In this document: positions 46,401-60,345 of the stretch, in pieces
Position numbering within the stretch: position 1 is the stretch's first letter
Layout: each line of letters begins with the position of its first letter
Assembly: GCF_018991925.1 (NCBI RefSeq)
Contig: NW_024737042.1
Coordinates: forward strand, 17,379,678-17,443,677
Direction: 5' to 3'
DNA: 64,000 nt
Source: Homarus americanus
Lineage: Eukaryota; Arthropoda; Malacostraca; Decapoda; Nephropidae
Notes under the pieces: generated by a model
What the model was told of the DNA's origin: nothing
What the model saw: only the letters and a program-made list of their open reading frames with translations
Databases searched by the model: none
Translations under genes and position numbers: made by a program

Positions 46401-49400
46401 ACCACACCCTCCACCAACCACCACACACCTACCAACCACCCCACCCCTCCACCAACCACCACACCCTCCACCAACCACCACACCCCCTACCAACCACCAC
46501 ACCCTCTATGAACCACCACACCCTCCACCAACCACCCACACCTCCACCAACCACCACACCCCTGCCAACCCCTCACGCCCTCCATCAACCACCACACACC
46601 CTCCACCCTTAACCACACCCTCCGCCAACCAACACACCTCCACCAACCAGCAGACCTCCACCAACCACCAGACCTCTCCACCAACCACCACACCTCCACC
46701 AAACTCTCCTCCACCAACCGCCACACCTCCACCAAACTCCACACCTCCACCAACCACCCAGCCACCTCCTCCATCAACCCCACACCTCCACCAATCAACA
46801 CACCTCTACCACACCGCACCCTCCAGAACCACCACACCCTCCATCAACCATCACACCCTCCACCAACCACCACACACCCTCTGCCAACCACCACACCCTC
46901 CACCAACCACCACACACTCTACCAACCACCCCACCCTCCACCAACCACCACACCCTCCACCAACCACACCACACCCTCCACCAACCACCACACCCTATTC
47001 CAACAACCACACCTCCACCAACCACAACACCTCCACCAACCACCACACCTCCACCACCCCACACCTCCACCAACCACTCACACTCCACATCCACCAACCA
47101 CCACACCTTCACCACACCCTCCACCAACCACCACACCTCTCCACCAACCATCACACCTCCACCAACCACCACACCCTCCACCAACCACCACACCCTCCAC
47201 CAACCACCACACCTCTCACCATCCACCACACCCTCCACCAACCACCACACTCTCCACCAACCACCCCACCCCCTCCCAACCACCACACCCTCCACCAACC
47301 ACCACACCTCCACAACCACCACACCCTCCACCAACCACCATTCCCTCCACCCTTCACCACACCCTCTCACCAACCACCACACCCTCTACCATCCACCACA
47401 CCCTCCACCAACCACCCCACCCTCCACCACCCACCCCACCCTCCACCAACCTCCACACCTCCACCAACCACCACACCTCCAACAACCACACCCTTCACCA
47501 CACCCTCCACCAACCACCACACCTTCCACCAACCACCACACCTCCACCAACCACCACACACTCCCCACCCCACACCTCCACCAACCACCACACCCTCCAC
47601 CAACCACCACACCCTCCGCCAACCACCTCCAGCCCACCCACCCCTCCATCAACCACCACACACCTCCACCAACCACCAACCCTACATCAACCACAACACT
47701 CTTTCACCACACCCTCCATCATCCACAACACCTCCACCCAACCACCGCACCTCTACCAACCACCACACCTCCACCAACCACCCCACCCTCCACCAACCCA
47801 CACCTCCACTGACCACCACACTCCCTCCACCAACCACTAACCCCTACCAACAACCACACCTCCACCAACAACCACACCCCTCACCAACACAACACCATCC
47901 ACCATCCACCACTCCCCTCCACCCTTAAACACACACCTCCTCCAACCACCACACCCTCCACCAACCACCACACCTCCCTAACCACCACACCCCACCCAAC
48001 CACCTCACCCCACCAACCACCACACCTCCACATCCACCACACCCTCCACCAACCACCACCAACCAACTCCACCTCCAACCACTCCCACACCCACCAACCA
48101 CCACCCTCCACCCTTAACCACACACCCGCCAACCCCCACACCTCCACCAACCACCACATTAACTACCACACCTCCACCAACCACCACACCCATCCACCAC
48201 ACACTCCACCACCACACCCTCCACCCTTAACCACACCCTCCGCCAACCCCCACACCCTCCACTAACCATCACACCCTCCACCAACCAACCACCTCACACC
48301 TCCACCAACCACCACACACTCTACCAACCACACCCTCCACCCAACCCACCACACCTCCACCAACCACCTCACACCCCACCAACCACCACACCCCACGAAC
48401 CACCACACCTCCACCAACCACCACACCCTCCACCAACCACCACACCTCTAGCCAACCCCTCACGCCTCCATCAACCACCACACCCTCCACCCTTCACCCA
48501 CACACCCCCTCCACCAACCAAACACCTCCACAACCAGCACCTCTCCACCAACCACCAGACCCTCCACCAACCACCACACCTCCACCAACCACCCCACCTC
48601 ACCAACCGCCACACCCACCAAACACCACACCTCCACCAACCACCACACCTCCATCAACCGCCACACCTCCACCAATCAACACACCTCTACTAAGCACTGC
48701 ACCCCTACGAACCACCACACCCTCCCATCAACCACACCCTCCACCAACCACCACACCCTCTGCACACCACACCCCTCCACCAACCACCACACACTCTCAC
48801 CAACCACCCCACCCTCCACCAACCACCACACACCCTCCACCAACCACCACACCTCCACCAACCACTCACACCCTCCACCAACAACCACACCTCCACCAAC
48901 CACCACACCCTCCAACAACCACCACACCCCACACCACACCCTCCACCAACCGCCACACCCTCCACCAACCACACCCTCCACCAACCACCACACCCTCCAG
49001 CACCACCACACCTCCACCAACCACCACACCTCCACCTCTCACCACACCCCTCCACCAACCACCACACACTCCACCAACCACCACACCTCCACCCTTCTCA
49101 CTCACCAACCCACCACACCTCCCTCAACCACCACACCATCCACCAGCCACACCCTCCACCAACCACCACACCTCCACCAACCACCACACCTCCACCAACC
49201 ACCACACCCTCCACCACTACCACTACACCCCACCCCACCACACACTCCACCAACCACCACACCCTCCACCCTTCTCCACCTCCACCAACCACACCCTCCA
49301 CCAACCACCACACCATCCACCAACCCTCCACCAACCACCACACCCACCAACCACCACACCTCCACCAACCACCACACCATCCACCAACCACCACACCCTC

Positions 49401-50645
49401 CACCAACCACCACACCTCCACCAACCACCACACCATCCACCAACCACCACACCCTCCACACCACCCACCACACCCCACCAACCACCACACCCCACGAACC
49501 ACCACACCTCCACCAACCACCACACCCCTCCACCAACCACCACACCCCCACCCTCCATCCACCACACCCTCCACCCTTAACCACACCCTCCGCCAACCAA
49601 CACACCTCCACCAACCAGCACACCCCACCAACCACCAGACCTCCCACCAACCACCACACCTCCACCAACCACCCACCCTCACCAACCGCCACACCCTCCA
49701 CCAAACACCACACCTCCACCAACCACCACACCCCTCCATCAACTGCCACACCTCCACCAATCAACACACCCTTACCAAGCACTGCACCTCTACGAACCAC
49801 CACACCTCAACCATCACACCTCCACCAACCACCACACCCCCAACCACCACACCCTCCACCAACCACCACACACCTACCAACCACCCCACCCTCCACCAAC
49901 CACCACACCCTCCACCAACCACCACACCCTCCACCAACCATCACACCTCCCACCAACAACCACACCCTCCACCAACCACCACACCTCCACAACCACCCCA
50001 CACCCTTCCACACACCCCCTCCACCAACCGCCACACCCCCACCAACCACCACACCCTCCACCAACCACCACACCCTCCAGCACCACCACACCCTCCACCA
50101 ACCACCACACCCTCCACCCTCTCACCACACCTCCACCCAACCACTCACACACCCACCAACCACCACACACCTCCACCCTTCACCACCACACCTCCACCAA
50201 CCACCACACCTCCACCAACCACCACACCATCCACCAGCCACCACACCTCCACCAACCACCACACCCTCCACCAACCACCACACCCTCCACCAACCACCAC
50301 ACCCACTCACCACCACACCCCCTCCCAACCACCACACCCTTCACCACACACACTCCACCACCACACCTCCACCCTTCACCGCACCTCCACCCCAACCACC
50401 ACACCTCCACCAACCACCACACCATCCACCAACCACCACCCTCCACCAACCACCACACCTCCACCAACCACCACACCTCCACCAACCACCACACCATCCA
50501 CCAACCACCACACCCTCCACCAACCACCACCCTCCACCAACCACCACACCATCCACCAACCCCACCCTCCACCAACCACCACACCCTCCACCAACCACCA
50601 CACTTCCACCAACCACCACACCCTCCACCAACCACCACACCCTTC
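40485..50645. repeat. Satellite array S3, 17-19 bp CCAACCACC-type units
   Basis: 10.1 kb of CACCAACCACCACACCTC (18 bp) and its 17-19 bp variants, roughly 550 copies. The + strand is C and A with little T and almost no G. The minus strand is (GGTGGTTGGTGGAGGTGT)-like. Marker variants recur: CCCTATTCCAACAACCAC (for example 41521, 43264, 43383, 44669, 44769, 46984), CCCTACATCAACCAC (42288, 47690) and CCCTTAACCACACCCTCCG (46190, 48220, 49570). They imply a higher-order organisation. The Pro/His/Thr and Gly/Val/Trp ORFs, up to 525 codons, arise from the lack of stops and are not genes. Confidence 0.95.
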
Positions 50646-52590
50646 AAGCTCCAAATATTAAAAAAAAAATATATTAAATAAACAAACCTCATAATACAGC
50701 CCCTCTCCGCTCCTCCAAGTATTTAATAAACGCCACAATCTGTCGCATATACTGGACCACAATCATATATATAAAACGTGAGTTTTGCCAAAATGAGAGA
50801 TGCACTACTGTCATGTGTCTACACATTTGATTTGCTTGATGCCCAATGTCCCCATGATTGTCATTGCTACTTATTGAATATCTGGCCTGTGGTTGTCAGA
50901 GTTTTTTCATAACATCCACGATGCTTTAAACCATTTTGCAATATTTATTAAAAATTGGCAGTCTGGTTGCTAACAATTTGTAGGTGATAATGGTGTTTGT
51001 TTGTGAGTGTATATGATGGCTACATACTGACAAAATCCTTAACTCGACAAAAGTTCACAGAGTCCTGTTCAAGTTCTTCCAAGTCCCATGTACTGAACTC
51101 ACATTGACGCAGATGTTATCGTTCACCTGAGTTAGTTACTCACATACCGTATACCCGAGTTACGTGAGGAGGCGGGTACTTGAGTGCCCAGAGGGTGATG
51201 GACGTTGCGGTGTATTTTGTTAATTATGAAACAGATCGTAAAGTATAAGACATGAAAAAACATAATGTCCAGTCATACAGTTGTGTTTTATTCAGTAAAT
51301 GGTACAGCACCTGACGCAAACTTCCCTGTCGTTTACCTCCATAAGTCAGGCATGTGTAGTAACACCTAAAGAAACTAAGCGTTCATATGATGGTTTATTC
51401 TCCCTGGGATTGCAGGGAGAATATTGATTTGCACATGTTCGTTCATACGTCCGCTCTACCGTCGCATCCAACTTTCTTGGTGTGATTATATAGAGAGCAT
51501 CCAGCCGAGAACAATGAAATTCTGGGGGAGTTTTTATATATATCCTTTAATTACCTGATGAATTTTTCAAAATGTTAGATTAATTATTGTCACAAAACAA
51601 CTCTAATTTAGCGTTGGCGTGTTGTAGAACCACACTTTAGCTACTTGGTTAATTGTGTACTTTCATGTTGCTTTTCTTCTGTCAATAACTTAAGAAAATA
51701 CATCTAGACTTACGTTATAATTACAGTGCCAGCATGAACGATCCACAACGCCTGTCATAACCCTCCCATAAAAGCTATGCCAAACGAATGTCCTGTTGTC
51801 TGCCAGCAGTGACGCTCTTTGCTTTCACGAGCGAAAGACCCAGTTGGCTGCCTTAGTTGGTAACAAAACTGTCATGATAACTTTGTCTGAAGGAGGCGGG
51901 TGATCAACACTGCGACATTGTACCTTAGAGGCTCTGTTACACGCTCAGTCATCGTGACGCTCGGCCGTTTGTGTCTCTCACCAACCTTAAAATTTACGAT
52001 AATCTCTTACATTTACCTCAAAATTACCCTGAATAATTCCCAGCGAACTGTAAATTTCGTTGTAAAGCAGACATTTTAATCTGTTTTTTGTTTAACTTAT
52101 GGGAGGCTCTGATTTAGTGTTGCATGTGAGGAGAGCAGCAACGGTGCGGTGCGGTGCGGCTGGCTGGTCCCACACGCAGGCAGGCGGCAGCAGCAGAAGG
52201 TCGCGTGACTCCGCCTAGTAACCCAACATCTTGTGGGCTCACCACCTCCACTAATCAGACTTTTATGGATAATTTTCGATTATCTTTACAGACAAGCAAG
52301 GGTGATATCGTGCACTTACTTCATGTGGTTATTGAAAACTTTTAACAACATATATCTTTTGAATTAATTGATAAATTTTTAATTATAAGTTATATAAGTT
52401 AGTTTCACCTTCGTTAACATACTAATCAATGGCACAGTATGGCAGCGAAAATTACCATTAAATGCCTGTATCTAGACAATTTAGACTATGTCATCGAGTG
52501 AGAATATTACTACTAGTCTCAGAGACTCGGGGAAGTCCTGTAGTTAGTGAGATTCCTAACACCCGCCTCAGGCACGATCAGGTAGACTGA
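50646..52590. other. Unassigned sequence right of S3
   Basis: AT-rich, single-copy-looking. GGTGCGGTGCGG at 52142 is a short local triplication. The + strand ORF 52154-52345 has no motif. No gene called. Confidence 0.45.
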
Positions 52591-52695
52591 ATGAGGCAGC
52601 GCAACACACTAGCGTTGGTGGTGGTAATGCTGCTCCTTTTATATCTTTCACTCACAGTCCCTTCAACAACACGTAATCGTATTCTCGTTAGTTAA
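52591..52695 (+). CDS. Possible signal-peptide-like short ORF
   Basis: A 34-codon ORF beginning MRQRNTLALVVVMLLLLYLS. It has a basic start, then about 17 strongly hydrophobic residues, then a polar LTVPSTTRN end: the n-h-c layout of a signal peptide or a membrane anchor. It stops at TAA 52693-52695. A TGA lies immediately before the ATG, and the base at -3 is T, a poor start context. If real, it would be a first exon spliced within the last codons, but I see no strong donor. It may be chance. Confidence 0.2.
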   Translation: MRQRNTLALVVVMLLLLYLSLTVPSTTRNRILVS

Positions 52696-54060
52696 AATTA
52701 CAAATATATTTTGATCTAAGTCATGTTTGTTCGTTAGAAGTATTGCTTGTACTTTACCTTATTATAATTAACATCATTGTCTAACAAGCGAAGTTTTGAC
52801 GTTTATTAAATGAACATAAATATTGCATTGTACGGATGATGATGGAACATATATTAACGCAAATCAGAAAAAAACCTTCACTCGGTGTGCTGCTGAGACA
52901 TGAATTATCAAGACGCAAAACAGTATGAACGAATTTCTGGTTACAGTTGTTGTTTTGTTTGATTGCGACTTTCTGCTGTCTGGGTCACTAAACAATGTTA
53001 CATAAGTCTTCGTTTCTACAAAATATTGTCGATGGGGTGTTAGCATTTAAGAAATATTATGCAATATATAGAACCACTGTCGTTTGATTCGCTATTAACT
53101 GCAAGCTAAAATATAGGTCTTGCATGTGTACATTTAAATGTCGAATGTAATATTAGTATAAATCTTATAACTAATCAAAACTATTCAACAATATCAGCAT
53201 AAATTATGATCAGCGCTGTACATATCAGAAGAGAAACACTGTATGTAGTCTCGTTTAAATGGCAAATTCACTTCAAAGAGGCCCCCGACACAGGCTGCTG
53301 AATCTTGGCCACCATAAAGCACGGGAGAGGGGGACTATGTTAATTAAAGGGTCAACTCCATCCCGTCGCATCTATAACCTCCCCCCAAAACGACCCTTGG
53401 TCCATTTCCCTCTGGATTAATATTAGCATTTGGAAGCCAAGGTTACATCGGCTAATGACCACAGTGAAAGGCCAGGGCAGGGAGAGGTACAGATGTAGCT
53501 CGCTGCACGATCATCTCCCCTAGTGTGTATATCTAGCCTACTTATCGCAGGGTCTCTCATGGTGTGCGTGGTGTGGGGAGTTGTGCGTGTCCTCGGGTTG
53601 TGGTGTGGTACACATGACTCAAGTTCTTGTCGCATCCTGTGCTGCACGCGTGGTGTGCTGCGGTTGGTAATAATACCGAGAAGGTCTTAGTATCCTTTGA
53701 TTGTCTTGAGACAGAGGAGTGGGCGAGAAGACTTGAGTTCCTCCTCCAGGATAATGTCCATTATAACCCAGAGTCCAGTTTAAACAATTCGTACGACAAA
53801 TAATTCCTCGTAACTATACAGTAGATAATTAAATATTACGTCAGAAATAATATGGGGAATAAATGGAGACAATATTGTCTAATGGTAGACCCTGCTGCCA
53901 CATGGCATCACGAAAATTGTGACTAAGTCCTAGGTTGCTTATCTGACTTTCTGCCTCATTTACACACAATTGCAGGGTCTCAATTGTTTCTCTTACTATT
54001 GACAACACAACATACATATATCGTTTCTCACTCTTGATCTTTTATTCATTTCTGTTTTTC
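52696..54060. other. Unassigned AT-rich sequence
   Basis: No coding, RNA or repeat signal recognised. The minus-strand ORFs at 52864-53046 and 53423-53647 show no motif. Confidence 0.45.
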
Positions 54061-54069
54061 TTTATAGTT

Positions 54070-55084
<1,015 letters not shown>

Positions 55085-55086
55085 AT

Positions 55087-55150
55087 CTTCACCTCCAAGG
55101 CCCCGATGTGGGTCAGTGACCTGTGCCCGGGTGGGCTAATCCCTGTAACG
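55087..55150 (+). mobile_element. LINE family W 3' end, severely truncated
   Basis: About 64 bp that matches, in the opposite orientation, 62625-62690: GATGTGGGTC, a short loop, GACCTGTG, then CCCGGGTGGGCTA, then a GTAACGAAAA end. In the second copy this block follows RT C-terminal sequence, so here it is the 3' tip only. The tail is (AAAC)n at 55151-55172. Confidence 0.7.
55111..55121 (+). other. Family W 3' hairpin, copy 1
   Basis: GGTC-AGT-GACC, a 4-bp perfect stem with a 3-nt loop. The second copy at 62649-62660 keeps the stem with a different 4-nt loop. Confidence 0.55.
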
Positions 55151-55172
55151 AAAAAACAAACAAACAAACAAA
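55151..55172. repeat. (AAAC)n tail
   Basis: A-rich start followed by five AAAC/CAAA units, on the 3' side of the family W fragment. Probably its tail. Confidence 0.75.
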
Positions 55173-55844
55173 TCTTTTATTATATTCGCTCTCTTAGCAA
55201 CACTCAGGGCCATAATCAATGTACAGTACAATATCTTCTCAATATTTTTCTTACACTCAATTTGTTGGCATCAAGTTAAGGTAATTTTTAAACTAGGTTT
55301 GGACATTTTATATTTGTGTTTTGGCTAAAATGAACCAGTTAGTTGAATTTTTACATCATCATTTACAAGAAATCATTCATCGTATGAACACTTGTGAATC
55401 CTCACTTAGAACCAAATGGTTGAACTCGCCCTTAACACATGGTGATGCGAAGAGTTCCTGGCAGTAAACTAAAATGTCATTGAGATTTAATTTTACATTA
55501 CTGTATATGTGAACTCCTTTGAACTATCTACTTCTCAGGGTAGGTGGGCTGTTCTAACCTCAACCGCTCTATAGAAAAAAAAATCTAGGACCGTTCTTGT
55601 ACTCATAGGAAAACAACATTCACGCGACCATGTTATGTGCGTGTATCACTGGTCTTATATTATGATGGGTCCTCGGCGATTCTTTCTTACTCACTCACTA
55701 AAGGCATAAGGGTAGACTCCACACGCAAGATAAAACAAAAGATTCTATGTTAATTTGGGAGGAATAATTTCCTGAGTGTTGCGCTGTGCCGGAAGTGGTG
55801 GTTCCTGGCGCCTGACCTCGCCAGTGGTCACGGCCAGATCCATC

Positions 55845-55845
<1 letters not shown>
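55173..55845. other. Unassigned sequence
   Basis: No gene or tandem structure seen. Confidence 0.4.

Positions 55846-55848
<3 letters not shown>

Positions 55849-55903
<55 letters not shown>
55849..55903. repeat. (GA)n microsatellite
   Basis: Twenty-seven GA dinucleotides. Confidence 0.97.
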
Positions 55904-55906
<3 letters not shown>

Positions 55907-56079
55907 CTTAGTAATACATCATTCGGCGGAGGAGTGGTTATGGTACTGGATTGGCAATCTACTGCATGTACTGTGTTGATGTGGCGTTTAAATGCTATCA
56001 AGTGCTGGCTGGTACCAGACGCTCTCCGACTTTTCGCAAAGGCCCAGCTAGTTCACAAAAATATCCAGGCTTATAAAGG

Positions 56080-56235
56080 AGGGGGGGCGTAAGAGGGGCG
56101 GGAGGGACGTAGGAGGGGCGGGAGGGACGTAGGAGGGGCGGGAGGGAAGGGAGGAGGGAGGAAGGAAGGGAGGAGGGCGGGAGGAAGGAAGGGAGGAGGG
56201 AGAGGAGGATGGGAGGAAGTAGAGGAGGGAGGGAG
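56080..56235. repeat. GGGAGG-rich degenerate repeat
   Basis: GGGGCGGGAGGGACGTAGGA repeated, then AGGGAGGAGGGAGGAAG-type repeats. Strong G on the + strand and little C. Confidence 0.85.
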
Positions 56236-56250
56236 ATATACCGACCATAT

Positions 56251-56261
56251 AACATGGCGGC
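56251..56261 (+). promoter_or_regulatory. YY1/Pho-type motif
   Basis: AACATGGCGGC, an exact match to the YY1 consensus AAnATGGCGGC, just right of a G-rich tract. The ATG within it opens only a 6-residue frame (MAAAGST, counting through 7 codons, then a stop). No downstream exon is recognised. Confidence 0.35.
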
Positions 56262-56802
56262 GGCAGGATCAACGTGACTTGATGCCGTGGTTTCAGTGAT
56301 GAATGTTGCGAGAACTTGAAAAGGCGACTTCGTCTTTATATACCAAGGTAGCCAGGAGATACACATAAATTGGAAGCTAAGAACACACATTTCCTTACCC
56401 CAATACCCCATCCGTGAGAGAAGATTACTTACGGACAGACACGGAGGATCTAACACGTCATAGCGTCAAGGCAGAGCGGTAATATGTTGCACGTCTAGTT
56501 GCATTATTCAGGATTGGTTCTAATCCATACCAAAACCTTCGCAATTACCTACTGACGCAACAATCACTCTGCCTAGCTTACGTGGGTCGGGGTGAAGGGA
56601 TATTTACCATTACTTATCATGATGTTAGCTGTGATATACAGTATGTATAAACAGTACTGTCTCAAGTACTAAAAAATGTCTAGTACCTCACACTAATTAA
56701 ATTAAACTTTAGCGTCATTTTTTTGTATTTATATTTAGTTCAGGATAATCATTACTTTTTATACTACTACTACCTGTACTGCAACGAATAATGATAGGAA
56801 TA
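56262..56802. other. Unassigned sequence
   Basis: No gene recognised. Confidence 0.4.
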
Positions 56803-56947
<145 letters not shown>

Positions 56948-57032
56948 GACCCATCAATGTCACGAACAAACACCGTAATAGACTATAATGAACTCGTTCT
57001 TTACAATATAAAATATAACGAGGCATATCAAA

Positions 57033-57182
57033 ATGTCACGTTCAACTAACACAGTTCTCAGTACACTTTATGAAGCCATTACCCCGCCTTCTGCAGCATC
57101 AACTCGTGCCAAAAACGACGATGATGAACTGGACATTATACACACGCGGAGCCTTCAGCCAAAAACGCAGTTAAGTAAATAA
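57033..57182 (+). CDS. Short ORF, 49 aa, function unknown
   Basis: Starts at ATG 57033 in the context AAAATG and ends at TAA 57180-57182. The peptide (MSRSTNTVLSTLYEAITPPS, then SAASTRAKNDDDELDIIHT, and a basic end) is compositionally varied, unlike the low-complexity ORFs around it. It shows no motif that I recognise. Being this short, it could be chance or a decayed exon. Confidence 0.15.
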   Translation: MSRSTNTVLSTLYEAITPPSAASTRAKNDDDELDIIHTRSLQPKTQLSK

Positions 57183-57933
<751 letters not shown>

Positions 57934-58146
57934 GAAGGATATTGAGTGGATCTCCTGTACGTCATCACATTACATTCGCTAATATCTCGTTCACCCTCAC
58001 ATTAACTCAAGGAATTTAGCATTGTTTGCGTCGTCTAATGGTCTTTACTCAAATTAGAATGACCTCCTGTGTAAAAATGATGGCAGTGATATTCAATCAA
58101 GTTTAATTACCCTGTTAATCCTGGCATAAATGTGGGACATGAAATG

Positions 58147-58745
58147 GAGGTGCTCATCCTAGGAATAGATAATGATGTTAGGAATGGCGGTATTTATCCT
58201 GGGAATAAATAGAAGTGGATGTGGTCCTCTCGGGAATAAATAGAAGTGGATGTGTTCCTCTCGGGAATAAATAGAAGTGGATGTGTTCCTCTCGGGAATA
58301 AATAGAAGTGGATGTGGTCTTCTCGGGAATAAATAGAAGTGGATGTGTTCCTCTCGGGAATAAATAGGAGTGGATGTGTTCCTCTCGGGAATAAATAGAA
58401 GTGGATGTGGTCCTCTCGGGAAAAAAATAGAAGTGGATGTGTTCCTCTCGGGAATAAATAGAAGTGGATGTGTTCCTCTCGGGAATAAATAGAAGTGGAT
58501 GTGTTCCTCTCGGGAATAAATAGAAGTGGATGTGGTCCTCTCGGGAATAAATAGGGGATGTGTTCGTCCTGGGAATAAATAGGAGTAGAAGAGTTCATCC
58601 TTGGAATAAATGGGAGTGAAGGTGTTCGTCCTGGGAATAAATAGGAGTGGAAGAGTTCATCCTGGGAATAAATGGGAGTGAAGGTGTTCGTCCTGGGAAT
58701 AAATAGGAGTAGAAGTGTTCGTGCTGGGAATAGATAGGAGTGGAG
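58147..58745. repeat. 31-bp minisatellite
   Basis: About 19 units of CTCGGGAATAAATAGAAG followed by TGGATGTGTTC. The 31-bp period was measured between GGGAATAAA at 58201 and 58232. The outer units are more divergent (CCTGGGAATAAATGGGAG) and the middle ones nearly identical. A 192-codon minus-strand ORF runs through it only because 31 is not a multiple of three and the unit has few stops. Confidence 0.95.
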
Positions 58746-59768
58746 GTCGACACAGCAAGTCACCTCTAACACGTGTAATCCACTTAGTCAACACAATCTA
58801 CATGTAAATGTAATATTCAAATGTAATTTAAGCCATTATATAGGGTTGTCATATCAGTGATTCCCTGATAATATGTCACTGATGACACGCTGTGTTACTA
58901 CCACTCAATCGCCGCTTTTAGAATCCATGTCTAACGGTCGCAGATAGAAATCAACGTTTCGCTGACAGATGCCTCATGATCAATATCCCACATAATGTCT
59001 CCATGAATAAAATTCCACTATAGAAAATCCCAACAAACAGTTTCTTAATAAACAAACTCCTACAACCAAAACTATAGTAGTGGGCAGAATCCCACCAGCT
59101 GTTAGTGTGGGTTAAGGTATTAGGTAAGTTTGGTGTCAGCAAGGGTGTCAGCCTCCTACGGGTGTGTCTCGGCGGGTCCTGCCCACTTTGCCGTCACACT
59201 CACTACGTGGCTGACTTATCCATTCATCGCAAACCACGCCTACTCCTGCCTCGGGCCTGGCTCCCCAAGTAGTCCCTCCTAATGGATTCGGGGACGCCAC
59301 CTAAGCCACCACGTACGCCCCCAGTACGCTGCCTCCTGGAACCTCCCTGTACAGGTAGACTTTTGTCGTTTACGCATCACAGCTACATTAAAAGGTATTT
59401 TCCTCAATATTGTCAATATTCGTGTGCCTCCCTCCACCCACTGTGCCCATCCTCTCACTCCACATCCCTTCTTAACCAAATTTCCCTCCTCCCTGTGACA
59501 GTCCTGGCACTTGACATTATTAGGGACCTAATCGCTTTGCCATAAATAGATTAACCAGTAAAAAGAATCCTCGCTGTGTACACTTATCCTTCCTTAACGA
59601 CATTTAACTTGCTACCACACTCTTGCCCAATTATCATCTAAGTCTAAGAAGACATGTGAACTCCACATGCTTCCCTGTTGGGCGTTGTAATGCTTCAACG
59701 TTTGGCCATGCAGAGAATGTAAGGGGGTGCCCATTACATTAGCCCCTACGCTGCGTGGGGCAAATTCA
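58746..59768. other. Unassigned sequence
   Basis: No motif-bearing ORF. The opposing ORFs at 59279-59479 and 59282-59545 have no recognised domain. Confidence 0.4.
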
Positions 59769-60030
59769 GGTCAGGTTACGTTACGTTAGGTTACGATAAG
59801 TTAGGGTAAGTCTAAGTTAGGTTATGAAAAGTTTAGGTTAGGTTAAATTAGGATAGTTTAAGTAAGGTTGGTTAGGTTATGTTAGAGTAATAGTGAAGTT
59901 AAAGTTACATTTGGTGGAAGTAACGTGCTAGACAGATTAAGTTTTGATTATGTTAGATTAGTTTAAGTGAGGCTAGAATGTTAAACAGGTTAAATTTAGG
60001 TCAAGTTAGGTTAGATTAGGTTAGGAGATG
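59769..60030 (+). repeat. Degenerate interstitial TTAGG telomere-like tract
   Basis: Many near-copies of TTAGG/GGTTA are visible (for example TTAGGTTACG, AGGTTAGGTTA, TTAGGTTAGATTAGGTTAGG) over about 260 bp, in the G-rich orientation on the + strand. (TTAGG)n is the usual arthropod telomere repeat, so this looks like an old interstitial tract. Confidence 0.75.
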
Positions 60031-60272
60031 CTAGGTGGGATTTGGTCCTAATATCGAAATCTCACTGTAACTATGAATTCTTTTCTATTCTTACTACGTC
60101 ATGTGTTGAGATGGAATCTTCTGACACACCTTCAGAGAGAGAGTCAAGGTCACCTGAAGTTGATAGTGACCAGTAATTTCATTAGTGATAGGTGTGAGTA
60201 GCTGTGGTCCAGTGAGACAGGTGTCCACCCCCTCCTACAGGACACAGCTCAGGAGATAAGTGCACATAACCG

Positions 60273-60275
<3 letters not shown>
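60031..60275. other. Unassigned spacer
   Basis: Short stretch without features, ending at the (CT)n tract. Confidence 0.4.

Positions 60276-60345
<70 letters not shown>
60276..60345. repeat. (CT)n microsatellite
   Basis: About 34 CT dinucleotides with one CTAT interruption. Confidence 0.97.

Noticed and set aside
40485..50645. S3 as telomeric DNA
   Set aside because: CCAACC superficially resembles the C-rich strand of TTAGG/TTGG repeats, but the units are 17-19 bp with CCACACCTC and do not match any telomere repeat I know.
56998..57026. 103-codon minus-strand ORF in (ATA)n
   Set aside because: Poly-Ile from a triplet repeat.
58194..58772. 192-codon ORF in the 31-bp minisatellite
   Set aside because: A 31-bp unit cycles three frames; the peptide repeats are exact products of the DNA repeat.
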